Source of the DNA: Cupriavidus taiwanensis
GTDB taxonomy: Bacteria; Pseudomonadota; Gammaproteobacteria; Burkholderiales; Burkholderiaceae
Length of the DNA: 64,000 nucleotides
Direction of reading: 5' to 3'
NCBI RefSeq assembly: GCF_900250115.1
Contig: NZ_LT984803.1
Span: 2,445,583 to 2,509,582 of the forward strand
Shown here piece after piece: positions 36,299 through 44,445 of this stretch (positions within the stretch are counted from its first letter, which is position 1; each line of letters begins with the position of its first letter). A model generated the notes under the pieces. The model made no database searches. It had not been told where the DNA came from and saw only the letters and a program-made list of their open reading frames with translations. A program made the translations under genes and the position numbers.

Positions 36299-37873
36299 AT
36301 GAACACGAACGCCATCCCATTCCGCCCGCTTGCTCTAAATACAAGTGACCTCATCGACCTAGACCTTAGCTTCCTGAAAGCTGCACTCTCGCTCGATGAA
36401 GATGCCATCTACTCGTACACGCCTAACACGCTGCGAGACGCTGCTTACGAGAGCAGCCGCATCGCCGACTACCTCGTTGACTACATCGGCGGCATGCAAG
36501 CCACGGCAGACACGACGACGCTGTACGCACGCGAGGGCTGGACCCGCGCCATGACGGACGCGGAGTGGCTCGAGGAGATGCTGCATATCGCCCACGCTGG
36601 CTTCAAGCAGTGGCCTGTCACTCTCTCTGAAGATGAAGCTGGCTTCGCTGCGTGGCAAGCCGAGCAAGAAAAGAAGAAGCGCAAGCGCGCAGCGCGAATG
36701 GCTGCACGCGAGCAAGGGCGTATCGCTCGCCAAGCCGCCGAGCAGGCGAAGACAGAGGAAGCCTTGGCCGCACAAGCCATTACGGCTGAAGCCATCCGCA
36801 AGGCCTCGGCACAGCCGCTGACCGCGCTGGCCGCCCCTGATTTCATAGAGTTGATGTCAGGTGGCTTCGAACTGGAAGATGACGAGCATCTCGTCGATGA
36901 CGCTGAGTCGTGCCTCGCACAGGTCACTGGCGTGCTCGCTGAAGACCGTGACTTATATCTGACACGCTTCGTCGAAGGCCAGATGCACCTGCCGAATCTG
37001 CTGCTCGGTAGTGCAGCTGTACGCATCGGCGCGCGCAACGCGACGCGCCAGCGTTGGCTCGAAACTGCACCCCTCGTCATTGGTCGCGTGTCAGGCTACA
37101 AGCGCGATGAGGTGATTGTCAGCTACTCCGGGGAAGAGCTGCATCCCGAGGATATCGAGACGTATGCAGAGCTGCTGCTGCGTGCCTCGACGCAGCCACT
37201 CGGCACCGACGTTCATATGACAAAGCAAGCCCTGCGCAAGGCGCTGGGTCGTGGCACCGGTGGCAACACGTATCCCAACATCCTCAAACAAGTCACGCGC
37301 CTCGGCGCCGGTCGACTGCACATCAAGACCGCGAGCAAGGACCTTATCCAAACGTTTTCGACCCTTTTCCCGAACGACCCGTCGGTTCGAAACGCGAAGA
37401 CGACGGGTTACGTGGAAATCTCCGTGCCGCTGCTGGGCAGCATGACATACGACGGGGAGACGTACACTTTTGAGGTGCCACGTAAGATTCGCGCGCTGTT
37501 TGGTGACCGGTTGTCGTCGGTATTCAGCAAGGAAACGTACTACAACCTGTGTACTCAAATCGCCCGACGCCTGTACTTGCTCTACGGCATGCATGCAAGC
37601 TGCTGGGACTACTCAGTGCCGGAGTTGATGGAGTACACCGGCACATCGATGAGCCGTGCGCAGGACGCCCGTGCCTTGTTTGATGCAGGCTTCGCCGAGC
37701 TGAAGGCGAAAGGCATCATCCTCGACTGGACTTACAAAACGAGCGAGGTCCGGAAGCTGAAGGGATTGTTCTATGTCGTCAAAATGAAGGGCGCGAAGAA
37801 GGTCAAGCGGGACAAGCCGCTGACCGCGCGGATGCTAGCGAAAATCGAGCAGCGCGAGTACTGCGGCGAGTAA
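36299..37873 (+). CDS. Putative plasmid replication initiator (TrfA/Rep-like)
   Basis: 524 residues from the ATG at 36299. The N-terminal third is acidic and helical, then a basic coiled stretch (EQEKKKRKRAARMAAREQGR). The C-terminal half carries successive winged-helix-like segments: LGTDVHMTKQALRKALGRG, then YVEISVPLLGSM, then YSVPELMEYTG and FDAGFAELKAKGIILDW, as in iteron-binding initiators. The strongest support is context: 84 bp after the stop begin six copies of a GC-rich motif, four of them spaced exactly 22 bp, followed by an AT-rich triplet repeat. The call is inference from fold-like motifs plus iterons. A related transcriptional regulator is the main alternative. Confidence 0.65.
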   Translation: MNTNAIPFRPLALNTSDLIDLDLSFLKAALSLDEDAIYSYTPNTLRDAAYESSRIADYLVDYIGGMQATADTTTLYAREGWTRAMTDAEWLEEMLHIAHAGFKQWPVTLSEDEAGFAAWQAEQEKKKRKRAARMAAREQGRIARQAAEQAKTEEALAAQAITAEAIRKASAQPLTALAAPDFIELMSGGFELEDDEHLVDDAESCLAQVTGVLAEDRDLYLTRFVEGQMHLPNLLLGSAAVRIGARNATRQRWLETAPLVIGRVSGYKRDEVIVSYSGEELHPEDIETYAELLLRASTQPLGTDVHMTKQALRKALGRGTGGNTYPNILKQVTRLGAGRLHIKTASKDLIQTFSTLFPNDPSVRNAKTTGYVEISVPLLGSMTYDGETYTFEVPRKIRALFGDRLSSVFSKETYYNLCTQIARRLYLLYGMHASCWDYSVPELMEYTGTSMSRAQDARALFDAGFAELKAKGIILDWTYKTSEVRKLKGLFYVVKMKGAKKVKRDKPLTARMLAKIEQREYCGE

Positions 37874-37902
37874 CCCTCCCCCACCTCCCACCCACCCCAC
37901 CC

Positions 37903-37930
37903 ACCCCGGCAACCACCGGGGTGTTGTCTT
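37903..37930 (+). terminator. Terminator of the rep gene
   Basis: ACCCCGG/CCGGGGT stem around a 6-nt loop (37903-37922), followed by GTTGTCTTTT. It separates rep from the iteron array. Confidence 0.65.
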
Positions 37931-37956
37931 TTGGGCCGCCGATAGGTCCGCAGCAA

Positions 37957-38063
37957 TGCGCCCGACGGTCCCCTTGCGTGCGCCCGACGGTCCCCTTGCG
38001 TGCGCCGGACGGTCCCCGGGAGTGCGCCCGAAGGTGCGCCCGAAGGTGCGCCCGACGGTCCCC
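37957..38063 (+). repeat. Iteron array, six copies
   Basis: Core TGCGCCCGACGGTCCCC. Copies start at 37957, 37979, 38001 (one C to G change), 38023, 38035 and 38047. The first four starts are exactly 22 bp apart and the last two 12 bp apart; copies 4 and 5 are shortened to TGCGCCCGAAGG. A 22-bp step puts the sites on one face of the helix, as in classical plasmid iterons. Confidence 0.8.
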
Positions 38064-38108
38064 CTTACCTCCCCGGAAAGCCAATACTGGCACGGGTTTC
38101 CGGTTTCT

Positions 38109-38132
38109 GTATCTAAGTATCTGAGTATTTAA
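38109..38132 (+). other. AT-rich 8-bp triplet repeat, candidate DNA-unwinding element of oriV
   Basis: GTATCTAA, GTATCTGA and GTATTTAA follow one another without gaps, 46 bp downstream of the last iteron, in an otherwise GC-rich stretch. Adjacent iterons plus an AT-rich direct repeat is the usual layout of an iteron-type replication origin. No convincing DnaA box was seen by eye. Confidence 0.6.
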
Positions 38133-39026
38133 GAGCCTCACGCGCTCGGCCGAGGCCTCGCGGCCGTCGCTGCGCTCCAGTTCTTGCACAACGCGCTGCA
38201 AGCCTTTCCTTGGCAAATACCGAGAGCCCGTCAGGCTCGAGGATATTCTTTCAGTCCCCGAGAGTTCAAGGTTTGACAAGAAAGCCCACACCTAGAGCGG
38301 AATTGGGCACCCTTTCGGGTGCGTCGCCCTGACGGGCGGGTCGGCCACGGAACGCTGCGCGTTCTGAAGTGGTGGGCAAGAGGGAGAGCGCGAGAGCGTC
38401 CAGCTCAAGCATCAGGCTCTGGAGTCCGGCACCGGGGCTCTGAGGCAGCGCAGCTGCTCCGTGGCCCATACGGCCCCATAGGGGCCTTGGGGCTCCCATC
38501 CCCTTGCCAAGGCGGGCGCAAGGCCCTGTCGGCGCTCTGAGCCCCGGGAACCGTGTCCTTCCCGGTGCGGTCTGGCGCCCCAAAAGATTGAGCCCCCGGG
38601 GCCTTTCGGCTGCCAGGGGCTCGCTGGTCTCTTCGCAGGAGGACAGCTACTACCTCCAGTGTAGCCCGCTGGTTTATACCCGCCCCAGCCTAAAAAGCCG
38701 CGGCGACGGTGCGCTTCACGTGTCAGACACGCGCACTCGGCTGCCGGAGCTGCTCGGGCTCAGCGGCAAGAAGGCCGAGGCACCGAGCGCGTAACCAAAA
38801 AACGCAAGCCGGCCGCCGCGCCGGACTTGCCGACGCAGTACAACGCCACCGGGGGGCAAAGTCACCATCACGGACACGCTGCCCGCGGGGCGCCTCGTGA
38901 TGCAAGTGAACCTGCTTGTGACCTCGCCAAGCGGGGGGCAAGCGTTCTTCACGTACGGCTGGATTCGACCATAATGGGCCGCGGCGATGGGTCTCTGAAC
39001 GAAAGAACACCTGCTTCGGAGACCCG
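38133..39026. other. Hairpin-rich non-coding stretch
   Basis: Between the putative oriV and the M15 peptidase lie many short inverted repeats (for example CACCC/GGGTG near 38308-38321 and GGCCCC/GGGGCC near 38470-38485), typical of plasmid origin, single-strand origin or oriT regions. Near 38800-38970 a protein-like frame (KVTITDTLPAGRLVMQV and onward) is broken from an upstream frame (KKRKPAAAPDLPTQYNATGG) at a run of G at about 38851-38856, suggesting a small frameshifted gene. Confidence 0.45.
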
Positions 39027-39431
39027 ATGCCCAGCCGAAAAATTGAGGGCTGTCACCCCACCCTGCAGCCCCTCCTGCGGGAGTTTCTGACTCACTGCCA
39101 GGCTGCTGGCATGAGCATCCTGGTGACCTGTACGTACCGGTGCGGCGCTGAGCAAGATGCACTGTATGCTCAAGGTCGCACCAAGCCTGGCTTGAAAGTG
39201 ACTAACGCGCGAGCCGGACAGAGCCGTCACAACGATACGCTGAACGGTAAGCCGGCGTCCACGGCGTTCGACTTTGTGCCGCTCGACGCCAATAGCAAGG
39301 CCATGTGGGACGGCAAGCATTCGCACTGGCAAAAGGCCGGAGAAATCGGGGAGGCGCTGGGCCTCGAGTGGGCTGCCCGATGGCCCTCGTTCAAAGAGAT
39401 GCCACACCTTCAGCTGAAGCAGCGCCCATGA
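39027..39431 (+). CDS. M15-family peptidoglycan peptidase (endolysin-like)
   Basis: 134 residues. The motifs of the VanY/phage L-alanoyl-D-glutamate peptidase group are visible: TCTYRCGAEQDALYAQGR, then AGQSRHNDT (zinc His), then STAFDFVP (zinc Asp) and MPHLQL near the end (zinc His). It has no signal peptide, as in phage endolysins that need a holin, so it would act on cell wall only after release. On a plasmid-like island it may be a phage remnant or a transfer-related lytic enzyme. A bidirectional terminator follows. Confidence 0.82.
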   Translation: MPSRKIEGCHPTLQPLLREFLTHCQAAGMSILVTCTYRCGAEQDALYAQGRTKPGLKVTNARAGQSRHNDTLNGKPASTAFDFVPLDANSKAMWDGKHSHWQKAGEIGEALGLEWAARWPSFKEMPHLQLKQRP

Positions 39432-39436
39432 AAATA

Positions 39437-39456
39437 GCCCCCTTGTCGGGGGCTTT
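39437..39456. terminator. Terminator between convergent genes
   Basis: GCCCCC-TTGTC-GGGGGC followed by TTT on the plus strand. It sits 5 bp after the peptidase stop and just before the end of the minus-strand gene, so it may serve both directions. Confidence 0.75.
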
Positions 39457-39461
39457 CTCGT

Positions 39462-40406
39462 TTAGGTCGTTGGGGCGCGCCACATCAGGCCAATCTTCTT
39501 CGCGTTCTCCTTCCAGTCTTCCCGCCGCCAGATGAGCTGGGCAATCGACTCCACTTTGGGCTGCCCTGCCGCTGGTTCGGGGCGCCAGATTTTCAAGTGG
39601 TTCAGCACGTATTCCTTGCCGATGTCGCGAGCGGAGGGGGACATCAGGTAGCCCGACAATGTGTTGACGAAGCGGGTCTCCAAGGTGTCCGTGGGACACA
39701 CTACTATCGCCTCGTGGACGACAAAGCGCGTCATGATGCCCTGGTGGTTCGCCGCTGCCTTGCTCATCTGCGTGCCAGTCTGCCCGAGAATATAAGACAG
39801 CTCTTCGACAAGGTGGCGCTGCTTGTCCTTGTTTTTATGCGCGAACTCGACCTCCACCCACGTTGCCAATTTCGCCTGTCGGCAGCCGTGCAGCTCGGTC
39901 CCGTGCGGGGCGTCGCAGTACAGCATGCTATCGGGAATCTTTCCGACCTTCGAGCAGAAGTGCGGGTCTTTTTTAGTCACGATGCCACGCTTTGTCGCGA
40001 CGTCGTGCTCGCTATCAAAGAACCTCCCCGACCCACTGCCATGGTGCTTCCACCAGATGCATATGTCATTTGCCAGGGCACGGTGCTCGAAAGTTCGGTC
40101 GAGGTAACGCAGCAAGTCTTTGGTCGGCCCCGGGTCAGCCCCGTAGATGTCTTCGAAGCGACGTGCGCCTTTCAGCGTCAAGGCGTAGACCGTGGAGCCG
40201 TCGGGACCGCGCCCCCAAGTCACCTCACCCTGCTCGCGCAGACGCTTCAAGGTGCGATGAGCCGCGCCGGGGTTCGCACTGGTCGGCCAGACAAAAGCAT
40301 TGATTTGACGTGTCACCAGCCAGCCAAATTGAGCTAGCGAGAGGAGGACTTCTTCTTCATTGTCGCGAGCGATTTCACGACCGTCGCGAAGAGTTTTGTT
40401 GTGCAT
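39462..40406 (-). CDS. Winged-helix protein, putative replication-relaxation family
   Basis: 314 residues from the ATG at 40406; the longer upstream frame crosses a repeat cluster. The N-terminus is a winged helix (EEVLLSLAQFGWLVTRQINAF, then AAHRTLKRLREQGEVTW, then YALTLKGARRF). The centre has RYLDRTFEHRALANDICIWW, then acidic and His residues, resembling the replication-relaxation (Replic_Relax) proteins of mobilisable plasmids. The stop of this gene lies in the terminator region shared with the M15 peptidase. If correct, it would help DNA processing of the replicon. The assignment is by motif style and moderate. Confidence 0.5.
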   Translation of the reverse strand: MHNKTLRDGREIARDNEEEVLLSLAQFGWLVTRQINAFVWPTSANPGAAHRTLKRLREQGEVTWGRGPDGSTVYALTLKGARRFEDIYGADPGPTKDLLRYLDRTFEHRALANDICIWWKHHGSGSGRFFDSEHDVATKRGIVTKKDPHFCSKVGKIPDSMLYCDAPHGTELHGCRQAKLATWVEVEFAHKNKDKQRHLVEELSYILGQTGTQMSKAAANHQGIMTRFVVHEAIVVCPTDTLETRFVNTLSGYLMSPSARDIGKEYVLNHLKIWRPEPAAGQPKVESIAQLIWRREDWKENAKKIGLMWRAPTT

Positions 40407-40467
40407 GGATGCTGTCTCCGAAAGGGAAAATGGAGTACTTCGTATAGCGCTGGCACGCAAACGGCCC

Positions 40468-40535
40468 TGCGCCCGACGGCCCCCATCAAAGCAGGCACCC
40501 CTGTCGGACCCCCTATCACGCGCCGAACGGTCCCC
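40468..40535. repeat. Second cluster of iteron-like sites
   Basis: TGCGCCCGACGGCCCC at 40468-40483 and CGCCGAACGGTCCCC at 40521-40535 match the iteron core at 37957-38063; a looser version lies between them. They occupy the upstream region of the divergent genes at 40406 and 40799, so the initiator may also regulate these genes. Confidence 0.6.
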
Positions 40536-40703
40536 ATCGGGACAGGCAATCGGCCGCCAGCCCGCGCGGGGCTTTGGAGTCGACTTTAAAAAGCGCGACT
40601 CGAACGGTCCGCCAATACCCTCTTCTTTGGCTACGCAGATGCCCAAAACTGACGGCGCCAGAACGCGATAAAACCCATATCCCTAGACTTATCGTGCAAG
40701 GCA

Positions 40704-40727
40704 GTTTTTGAGGACACGCTATACGCA
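40704..40727 (+). promoter_or_regulatory. Shared upstream element, copy 1
   Basis: GTTTTTGAGG, four bases, then GCTATACGCA and CTAC. The same composite occurs at 42671-42692 ahead of the gene at 42739, with a 2-base gap. TATACG could be a -10 hexamer. The element lies 72 bp before the start at 40799. Confidence 0.45.
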
Positions 40728-40798
40728 CTACTCCCTCCGCGTGAGTACGCGTGATGACACACACCGCGTGCACACCTGAACCCATATCGAGTAACGCC

Positions 40799-41095
40799 AT
40801 GAGAACAACAACGATGACAGCACCTGTACCTGGAGTGGAACTGGCAAGCGACTACGTGCGGTTTCCCGTGCGGACAAAAGACGGTCACAAGACTTCTGTC
40901 TCCATCCCCCGCTCCCTGTTCGAAGCTTTTGTAAAGAAGTGCGGCGGTCGCGAGGATTTTCGCGTGTACCTGAATGCAGCTTGTCGGCAAGTGGAGCCCG
41001 TCCCGGGCTACTCGCGCTCACAGTGCGTGCGCATGTACCTCGAGCAGCAGTTGGGTGTACGCCCGCAGGCTATCGACGAGATTTTCGACAAATGA
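40799..41095 (+). CDS. Small hypothetical protein
   Basis: 98 residues from the ATG at 40799; a second ATG at 40814 is possible. It reads as a compact alpha/beta protein (VRFPVRTKDGHKTSVSIPRS), with helices at SLFEAFVKKCGG and SQCVRMYLEQQLG. The length and Ser-Ile-Pro-Arg-Ser phrase recall small ribbon-helix-helix plasmid regulators, but no family is certain. It is followed after 19 bp by another small gene, probably in the same transcript. Confidence 0.5.
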   Translation: MRTTTMTAPVPGVELASDYVRFPVRTKDGHKTSVSIPRSLFEAFVKKCGGREDFRVYLNAACRQVEPVPGYSRSQCVRMYLEQQLGVRPQAIDEIFDK

Positions 41096-41114
41096 CAAAC
41101 AAGGACCCTTCGCG

Positions 41115-41321
41115 ATGACAAAACCGACGTATCTGGACTCCCTAGTCGTGAAAGCTGGCAAGCGCGCCGGCGTGTATCTTGAGGGCGAGGTCAAGGGCGA
41201 GCGTGTGCTCATGCCCCTGACCCCTGAAGGCGCGATGCAAATCGCCGCCGACCTGACCCGCGCAGCGAACGCCGTACTGGCGCGGCGTGCCGCAGATGAG
41301 GCATCAGCTACAGTGCACTGA
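41115..41321 (+). CDS. Small hypothetical protein
   Basis: 68 residues. The start is ATG 41115, with AAGGA 11 nt upstream. It is a short beta-strand then helix protein (AGVYLEGEVKGERVLMPL; GAMQIAADLTRAANAVLARRAAD). No family is recognised. A strong terminator follows at 41345-41369. Confidence 0.5.
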   Translation: MTKPTYLDSLVVKAGKRAGVYLEGEVKGERVLMPLTPEGAMQIAADLTRAANAVLARRAADEASATVH

Positions 41322-41344
41322 TATTGCCTTGCACTGTTCGCAGA

Positions 41345-41369
41345 GGGCCCCCTTCTCGGGGGCCCTTTG
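41345..41369 (+). terminator. Rho-independent terminator
   Basis: AGGGCCCCC-TTCT-CGGGGGCCCT with a short T-tract. Ends the two-gene unit at 40799-41321. Confidence 0.8.
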
Positions 41370-42157
41370 TCGTCTCGGATGTTGGAGCACGAAGCAACCG
41401 CTCCCTCCCCTTCGGTCCGCTCGCTACGCCTCCCCGCGCAGGACCCGCTCCCGACGGTCGCTCAACTACCGCTCGCTGCGAATATCGCGTGCCCCACCAT
41501 CCCCGCCCGTACTCCCTCCCTCCGGCCGCTCACCGCGGCACCCGGTCGGCGGGCTGCGTCCCCTCCTCGCTCGCTAAGCCCTGCAAGTCCTCCGGGGTTG
41601 CGCCAGCCCAATCCTGGTCAATCGGGCAGTCCCGCTGCATGGGCAGCGACACTCCCTGAGCCCTCCCCAATATCCGCACCCCTGCGGGATAGAGTCCAGC
41701 CCCTCGCCAGGAACTCGAAGCGGTACTGCACCTGCGCAGGCAAGAGTCCCGAAGCCCCTACGTCGAGAGAACGCATTCTTTGCAATCAAAGGGGAAGCCC
41801 AGCCTGCGCCCAGGAGCCGAAGCTTGGATATGCAGACGCTTCACGCAGCGAGCGTCGAGCGAGCGGTGCCTGCGCCGGAAGACTTCACTCCATCCTGTGC
41901 GGGAAGGGTTGGGGGTTTGCACGCAACGAGCGGAGCACTGTACCTGCGCCGGAGGACTACAGGCGATGCTCGTGGTGGAGGCTTGGCGCTACGTTCCCGG
42001 GAGAGGCTGGGGTTTGTTTGAGGGCAAGGGGTTTGTCCTCATCTTCCCGGAGCCTGGCTTGTTTGCGCGGTGAAGCGCGTACCGAGACGCCGCGCCATGC
42101 CGACGAGCCGCCCATGGCGTACAGTGTCACAGGGAGCAACCTTGCGTGAGTGGAATT
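41370..42157. other. 788-bp low-complexity, repeat-bearing region
   Basis: C-rich plus strand with short repeats. Three imperfect copies of an element around CTGCGCC/CTGCGCA appear near 41725 (CACCTGCGCAGG), 41870 (GCCTGCGCCGGAAGAC) and 41942 (ACCTGCGCCGGAGGAC). GTGAAGCGCGTACC occurs near 42072 and again near 42380. Open frames here have strange compositions and no ribosome sites, so I call no gene. Confidence 0.45.
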
Positions 42158-42361
42158 ATGAAGCTGACTAAGCGATGGACGCTCGTGGACCTGTCCACAC
42201 TTGCGGGAGCTGACAATGACGCGTTCGAGCGGCTCATCGTGGGGGCAGGCGTACCACCTGTGCCTGCCGTGAGAGCGCCATTGGTCCGGCGGAAATGGAG
42301 CAGCTCCACGCTTTCGACAGAGCAACGTTCGACTACGAGGCTTACCTCCAGTCCCTAAAGT
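42158..42361 (+). pseudogene. Probable frameshifted small gene
   Basis: ATG at 42158 opens MKLTKRWTLVDLSTLAG and runs through AFERLIVGAGVPPVPA. After about 42270 a different frame looks like its natural continuation (ESAIGPAEMEQLHAFDRATF) to a stop at 42359-42361. One indel near 42272 would join them into a protein of about 67 residues. There is no recognised family. Confidence 0.35.
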
Positions 42362-42404
42362 GAGGAACTCCGTGCGCCGTGAAGCGCGTACCAAGAAGCC
42401 GCGC

Positions 42405-42446
42405 TATGGACTACATCTCTGGGGCTATGGACTACAGATATGGGGA
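42405..42446 (+). repeat. TATGGACTACA repeats, forward pair
   Basis: Two tandem copies of a 21-bp unit starting TATGGACTACA (42405 and 42426). The inverse-orientation partners are at 42547-42566 and 42598-42617. The consensus of the four is TATGGACTACATCTGTGGGA. Confidence 0.7.
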
Positions 42447-42546
42447 ACGAGGGACCCCGCACATTGAAAAGTCGCCCATACATCCCATGGACCATCGACT
42501 TGAGCGCCTTTTGTGCCACGTATCGCCCCCCCCTGGCGCACCGACC

Positions 42547-42617
42547 TCCCACAAACGTAGTCCATACCTCTGGTGACACCGCGGAAGCGCGGAGTGCTCC
42601 CACAGATGTAGTCCATA
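42547..42617 (-). repeat. TATGGACTACA repeats, reverse pair
   Basis: TATGGACTACGTTTGTGGGA and TATGGACTACATCTGTGGGA read on the minus strand at 42547-42566 and 42598-42617, 51 bp apart. Together with the forward pair they form a large inverted arrangement about 100 bp upstream of the gene at 42739. Confidence 0.7.
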
Positions 42618-42670
42618 CCCCTTGCGGTGCCCTTGCACCGAACCTTGGCGAACTCGATTGGAGGACCTGT

Positions 42671-42692
42671 TTTTTTGAGGGTGCTATACGCA
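42671..42692 (+). promoter_or_regulatory. Shared upstream element, copy 2
   Basis: TTTTTTGAGG, two bases, then GCTATACGCA and GTAC, matching the element at 40704-40727. It lies 47 bp before the start codon at 42739. Confidence 0.45.
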
Positions 42693-42738
42693 GTACCAAC
42701 AACAAAATGCGCGCTCTCTCGCGCAAGGAGTAAGACAA

Positions 42739-43089
42739 ATGGCATCCCTGAAGAAAGTCAAAATCGTCGACCCAAACGAACGCGTGAATTTGTCGCTGAG
42801 AGAATCCACGCGCATCGCCCTCGAGCAGTACCGCCGGTTCGCCGAGAAGGCTCATGAAGTGCCGTACGCAGCGAGCGAAATTGTGGACCAAATCCTCGTG
42901 GCGTGGTTCGACCAGGACGGTGACTATCAAAGGTACGTCAAGGGACTTAAGGCGGCTGAGCTGGATGACATCAAGAGGGCCGTCGTCAAGGACGCCAAAG
43001 AGGACAAGCCTGAGGAAGCAAAGGCGACGCCGGCCCCCACAAGCTACGGCCAGGCTCCCGCTCCTGTCCGGGGCTTTGGCCAAGCCTAA
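42739..43089 (+). CDS. DUF2274-like small plasmid protein
   Basis: 116 residues. AAGGAG lies 8 nt before the ATG at 42739. The N-terminal 75 residues (ERVNLSLRESTRIALEQYRR, then ASEIVDQILVAWFDQD) resemble DUF2274, a ribbon-helix-helix-like family found on conjugative elements near trb genes. The C-terminus is a Lys/Glu/Pro/Ala-rich tail. It may bind the inverted TATGGACTACA repeats just upstream (inference). The gene ends with its own terminator. Confidence 0.6.
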   Translation: MASLKKVKIVDPNERVNLSLRESTRIALEQYRRFAEKAHEVPYAASEIVDQILVAWFDQDGDYQRYVKGLKAAELDDIKRAVVKDAKEDKPEEAKATPAPTSYGQAPAPVRGFGQA

Positions 43090-43109
43090 CCTGGTCATCT
43101 GTTGTACAC

Positions 43110-43135
43110 AGCCCCGGCCCTGCCGGGGCTTTCTT
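43110..43135. terminator. Rho-independent terminator
   Basis: AGCCCCGG-CCCT-GCCGGGGCT then TTCTT. It lies between the convergent genes at 42739-43089 and 43134-44330 and overlaps the end of the latter. Confidence 0.8.
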
Positions 43136-44330
43136 ATGCAGTCTTGCCATATGCGTCTGCCAGACCGCGGCGATGGTCATCCGACACCCCTTCAGACAGT
43201 TCGTCGCACCACGCCTCAAGGGCATCGAACGTTCCCACACTGAAAACTTTCGTGCCATAGCGCGCCTCAAGCCCCACTGTTGGCTGCCGCACGAGGCCAG
43301 CCATCGGCCCGTCGACGGTTATTGCGTCGCAGTAGGGACCAAACAGTGAGATGTGCTTTACGTCGTAGAACACCCCGCTCAGGCGCCGCTTCGCGTCTTC
43401 ACGGTTAGCGTAAGCCCCGTGTTTTACTTGATGCTTGAGCGCGGCGAACATGCGCGCAGACATGTATTGATAGGGTATCTGAGCGAAGTGCTCCGACTGG
43501 AAGAACTGCGCACATCGCTGTAGCTGCTCCCGGAGTGGCATGACTTTCGGAAGGCAGTGCCGCATCGACTCTACTACCGTGGTCACGATGGGCGCATTCA
43601 TGTACACCATAAAGTTGCCTTTCGCCATCTCAGTCAGCATTTCAACGTACGGCTCTATGTAGACTTTGGGGGCTGCCCGCAGTTCCGCGGCGACGTCCTC
43701 TTCGAACGTGGTATCGGCGCGCTGCCAGCCATCAAACAGAGACACTAACTGCGCAACAGCATCGGCCTTTAGTTCGCGAATCTGCTCAACATCTTTGAAG
43801 TAGCCCGGCACATCGATGAAGATGTAGTCTTGCCACGTGTGGACGTTCTCGTTCAGGACATCGTCTTCTTCCAGCACATATTCCGAGGGTCCGCCGCTTA
43901 GGAATGCCTGAAATGCTTTTAGTATCTGCACGCGTTCGATGTCGTAGTCGGGCTCGAACTCGTGCCCGCTACTCGTGCGTTTGATGAAGTCCATCAAGTC
44001 CGCGGGCAGCTTTCCGTCATGCCCACGCCATTGGTGAGTTTCATCTTCATGCAGGGACGAATACGGCGCGACAAGTAGCTGCTGCTGGGTCGCGTCGCGA
44101 ACCTTGGCAGCAGCTCTCACGAAGCGCGGGTCTCGCTCCCGGAAAGCACCGCTGAAGAACGACTGGTCGAGGTAGACAGTCTTCTTGTGCACTTCTGGCA
44201 GCCAGATTTCATTCTTGTACCGGCATGCGGTGCAGCCGCGCTGCAGAATGTCATCGCGAACCCAGGCGTTTCCATACGTCCGCACGCCACCACAGCCCGG
44301 ACAGTCCCCCAGAATTCTCGCTATTAGCAC
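43134..44330 (-). CDS. Zinc-ribbon and PIN-like domain protein
   Basis: 398 residues. The N-terminal zinc ribbon is CPGCGG at 10-15 and GCTACRY at 32-38. From about residue 50 it reads as a PIN-like nuclease: VYLDQSFFSGAF (the first acidic strand) and, near the end of the fold, HISLFGPYCDAITVDGPMAG (the last acidic cluster). The middle is a long helical insertion. Such PIN-like proteins are found as stand-alone nucleases in accessory DNA. It is divergent from the small gene at 44446, so the 115-bp gap likely holds two promoters. The predicted role is RNA or DNA cleavage, possibly defensive; there is no direct evidence. Confidence 0.65.
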   Translation of the reverse strand: MLIARILGDCPGCGGVRTYGNAWVRDDILQRGCTACRYKNEIWLPEVHKKTVYLDQSFFSGAFRERDPRFVRAAAKVRDATQQQLLVAPYSSLHEDETHQWRGHDGKLPADLMDFIKRTSSGHEFEPDYDIERVQILKAFQAFLSGGPSEYVLEEDDVLNENVHTWQDYIFIDVPGYFKDVEQIRELKADAVAQLVSLFDGWQRADTTFEEDVAAELRAAPKVYIEPYVEMLTEMAKGNFMVYMNAPIVTTVVESMRHCLPKVMPLREQLQRCAQFFQSEHFAQIPYQYMSARMFAALKHQVKHGAYANREDAKRRLSGVFYDVKHISLFGPYCDAITVDGPMAGLVRQPTVGLEARYGTKVFSVGTFDALEAWCDELSEGVSDDHRRGLADAYGKTA

Positions 44331-44445
44331 GCCTGCCCTCCTCAGATTCGTTCGCCGAGTATCTCACGGGGCATGTCGACCAGCGCGTCTATTACAGAAC
44401 TCAAGACCGTGCAGCTCGCAGCCGATATAGAGGTCTTTTGGGAGA

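Noticed and set aside
37957..38063. CRISPR array
   Set aside because: The repeats are short (17 bp or less) with 5-bp or no spacers and no cas genes; 22-bp periodicity fits iterons.
41367..42149. 260-codon frame in the 41-42 kb region
   Set aside because: Low-complexity Pro/Ser/Arg composition, internal repeats and no ribosome site; treated as non-coding.
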